Shown: piece by piece, positions 32,370 through 33,331 of the stretch
Layout: each line of letters opens with the position of its first letter
Numbering within the stretch: the stretch's first letter is position 1
Origin: Opitutia bacterium
Lineage (GTDB): Bacteria > Verrucomicrobiota > Verrucomicrobiia > Opitutales > UBA953
DNA length: 33,331 nt
Assembly: GCA_947455415.1 (NCBI GenBank)
Contig: CANGNX010000006.1
Coordinates: 1-33,331 of the forward strand
Reading direction: 5' to 3'
Position numbers and translations under genes: made by a program
The notes under the pieces: model-generated
Seen by the model: the letters and a program-made list of their open reading frames with translations, nothing else
What the model was told of the DNA's origin: nothing
The model's database searches: none

Positions 32370-33083
32370 TTAGGTGTGGAAATTAAAGGGCTCGGTGGAC
32401 TTAGCAAACTTACAAAAACGTGAACGACTGAGGGCCATTTGGGTTTCGTGGCACTGAATCGCTTGCAATTTTTTCTGTTGTTGGGATGCGGTGAGTGAAA
32501 GCAGTAAGTCAGGCTTGGGGCTGTTGAGAATTTTCATACCCCAAGGGCGATGGATGAGGTAGGTCAATCGGTCGCAATCGTGTTGGGCAACTTTAAGGGC
32601 ATCGATCGCATACGCTTGAGTGGCTCGGTGGTCGGAATGGCGGTCGAATTCGCAGGGGGTGACGATTAGGTCGGGCTTTAGTTTAGAAACTTGGCCGGCG
32701 ATAATTTGGCTGAGGTTTCGGTCGCCCGACTGCCACAGTTTTAAAATACCCGCATCGGGTAGCTCTAGGAAGTCGCTAGTCACTTTACCGTCGCCGAGGA
32801 CATGAAGTGATCTCTGAGCTTCGAGTTTACGGCGTTGGCCCCATTGATGACGTTCGCGGGGACCAATGGACCAGCGGCGGTCGACGTAGCGTTGGGGCCA
32901 GGGATTATTATCCCCGTTCGTGATGAAGGTGACGTGAACTTTACCGTCCGCTTGGAGGACGTGTTGAATCAGCCCGCCAGTACCTAGGCATTCGTCGTCA
33001 GGGTGAGGGGCTAAAATCATGACACTGGCACCGCGCGAAATAATTTCGGTCAGTCGAGCAGACGGGGTGGAGGCGGTCACCAT
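32370..33083 (-). CDS. PIG-L/LmbE-family deacetylase
   Basis: 237 residues. The zinc motif PHPDDECLGTGG near the N-terminus and the second ligand region DRHSDHRATQAYAIDAL (near 165) define the PIG-L/LmbE fold, which removes N-acetyl groups from GlcNAc-type sugars. No signal peptide is seen, so a cytoplasmic substrate is likely. Located directly before the GT39 gene, it may make a deacetylated amino sugar that is later transferred, but that is inference. Alternative roles for this family (bacillithiol or mycothiol synthesis, antibiotic maturation) cannot be ruled out. The gap 33084-33140 is AT-rich and may hold its promoter. Confidence 0.93.
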   Translation of the reverse strand: MVTASTPSARLTEIISRGASVMILAPHPDDECLGTGGLIQHVLQADGKVHVTFITNGDNNPWPQRYVDRRWSIGPRERHQWGQRRKLEAQRSLHVLGDGKVTSDFLELPDAGILKLWQSGDRNLSQIIAGQVSKLKPDLIVTPCEFDRHSDHRATQAYAIDALKVAQHDCDRLTYLIHRPWGMKILNSPKPDLLLSLTASQQQKKLQAIQCHETQMALSRSRFCKFAKSTEPFNFHT

Positions 33084-33143
33084 GGGCTAGATTGGATGAC
33101 GAGATGGAGTTTTTAATCAACCCGTTATCGATTGTATAAAATA

Positions 33144-33181
33144 TAAAAGGGGAAGGGCCGATCGTTTCCGATCGGCCCTTC
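33144..33181 (-). terminator. Intrinsic terminator of the RNase P RNA gene
   Basis: A perfect 13-base inverted repeat, GAAGGGCCGATCG (33152-33164) and its complement (33169-33181), encloses a 4-base loop, GAAA when read on the minus strand (a GNRA tetraloop). On the minus strand it is followed by CCCTTTTATATTTTAT. It ends the rnpB transcript and separates it from the deacetylase gene downstream. Confidence 0.85.
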
Positions 33182-33184
33182 GTC

Positions 33185-33331
33185 TGTGGAGTCATACATT
33201 GTAAGCCGGATTCTGTCTGGGGTGGTACTCACCACTCCCTGCGCATTCATTTCTCTGACCTTGCGGTCTCGCCTTGCGGCGATGCGACAACCCGAGACCT
33301 TGGCGGGCGACCTCGTAGCGGTCTCTGTTTA
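33185..33331 (-). ncRNA. rnpB: RNase P RNA (3' part; 5' end beyond the window)
   Basis: Read on the minus strand, the stretch near the 3' end, GACAGAATCCGGCTTACA (33200-33217), is the conserved 3' P4 strand of bacterial RNase P RNA (usual GACAGAAYCCGGCTTAY). Upstream, AGAGAAATGAATGC and GCCGCAAGGC/ACCGCAAGGT hairpins fit the type A specificity and J-region elements. About 147 bases are present; the 5' half lies beyond the right edge. The ribozyme matures tRNA 5' ends. The exact 3' end is not certain within a few bases, just before the terminator stem. Confidence 0.88.

Overview
The window reads as chromosomal DNA of a Gram-negative bacterium. The best guess is Verrucomicrobiota, probably Opitutae. 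That is an inference from LpxI-type lipid A synthesis, a TolC/HlyD exporter, a GH2/lyase/sulfatase cluster, a divergent adenylosuccinate synthetase, weak Shine-Dalgarno use, frequent GTG/TTG starts and GC-rich intergenic palindromes. No phage, insertion sequence with transposase, or CRISPR array was seen.

Layout. (1) 1-4352, minus strand: a three-gene drug/protein-export operon, comprising a NodT-like outer-membrane lipoprotein, an HlyD-like adaptor and an RbbA/YhiH-like double ABC protein cut by the left edge. (2) 4353-5050: a small secreted protein with an exact 22-residue, Thr-rich repeat, the least familiar protein here. (3) 5051-13567, plus strand: a polysaccharide-degradation cluster in the order GH2 glycosidase, alginate-lyase-superfamily lyase, Cys-type sulfatase, second lyase paralogue, second Cys-type sulfatase. 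All five have signal peptides. Its gaps are filled by two families of short palindromic repeats, and one copy supplies the last codons and stop of the second sulfatase. (4) 13577-15357: a small unknown protein divergent from an MgtE magnesium channel. (5) 15361-20614, minus strand: panB, gpsA, a SET-domain protein, a TPR protein and purA. The panB-gpsA-SET part is translationally coupled by 4-bp overlaps. (6) 20680-23147: a small membrane protein, lpxI, nadD, rsfS with a basic N-terminal extension, and a CAU-anticodon tRNA. (7) 23255-30607, plus strand: ECF sigma factor and probable anti-sigma partner, ptsI, hisC, hisB, hisH, gltA and a GT2 glycosyltransferase. (8) 30609-33331, minus strand: an ArnT/PMT-like GT39 glycosyltransferase with a PIG-L deacetylase, then the 3' part of RNase P RNA with a strong terminator.

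How it works together. Most of the window is housekeeping (NAD, pantothenate, glycerol-phosphate, purine, histidine, TCA entry, PTS, ribosome silencing, RNase P). The accessory part is the export operon, the 22-residue repeat protein and the lyase/sulfatase cluster, which together suggest a cell living on a sulfated, uronic-acid-containing polysaccharide. The two observations most worth follow-up are the repeat protein, whose Thr-x-Thr columns stack in register, and the dispersed inverted-repeat element family in the intergenic gaps and one gene end.
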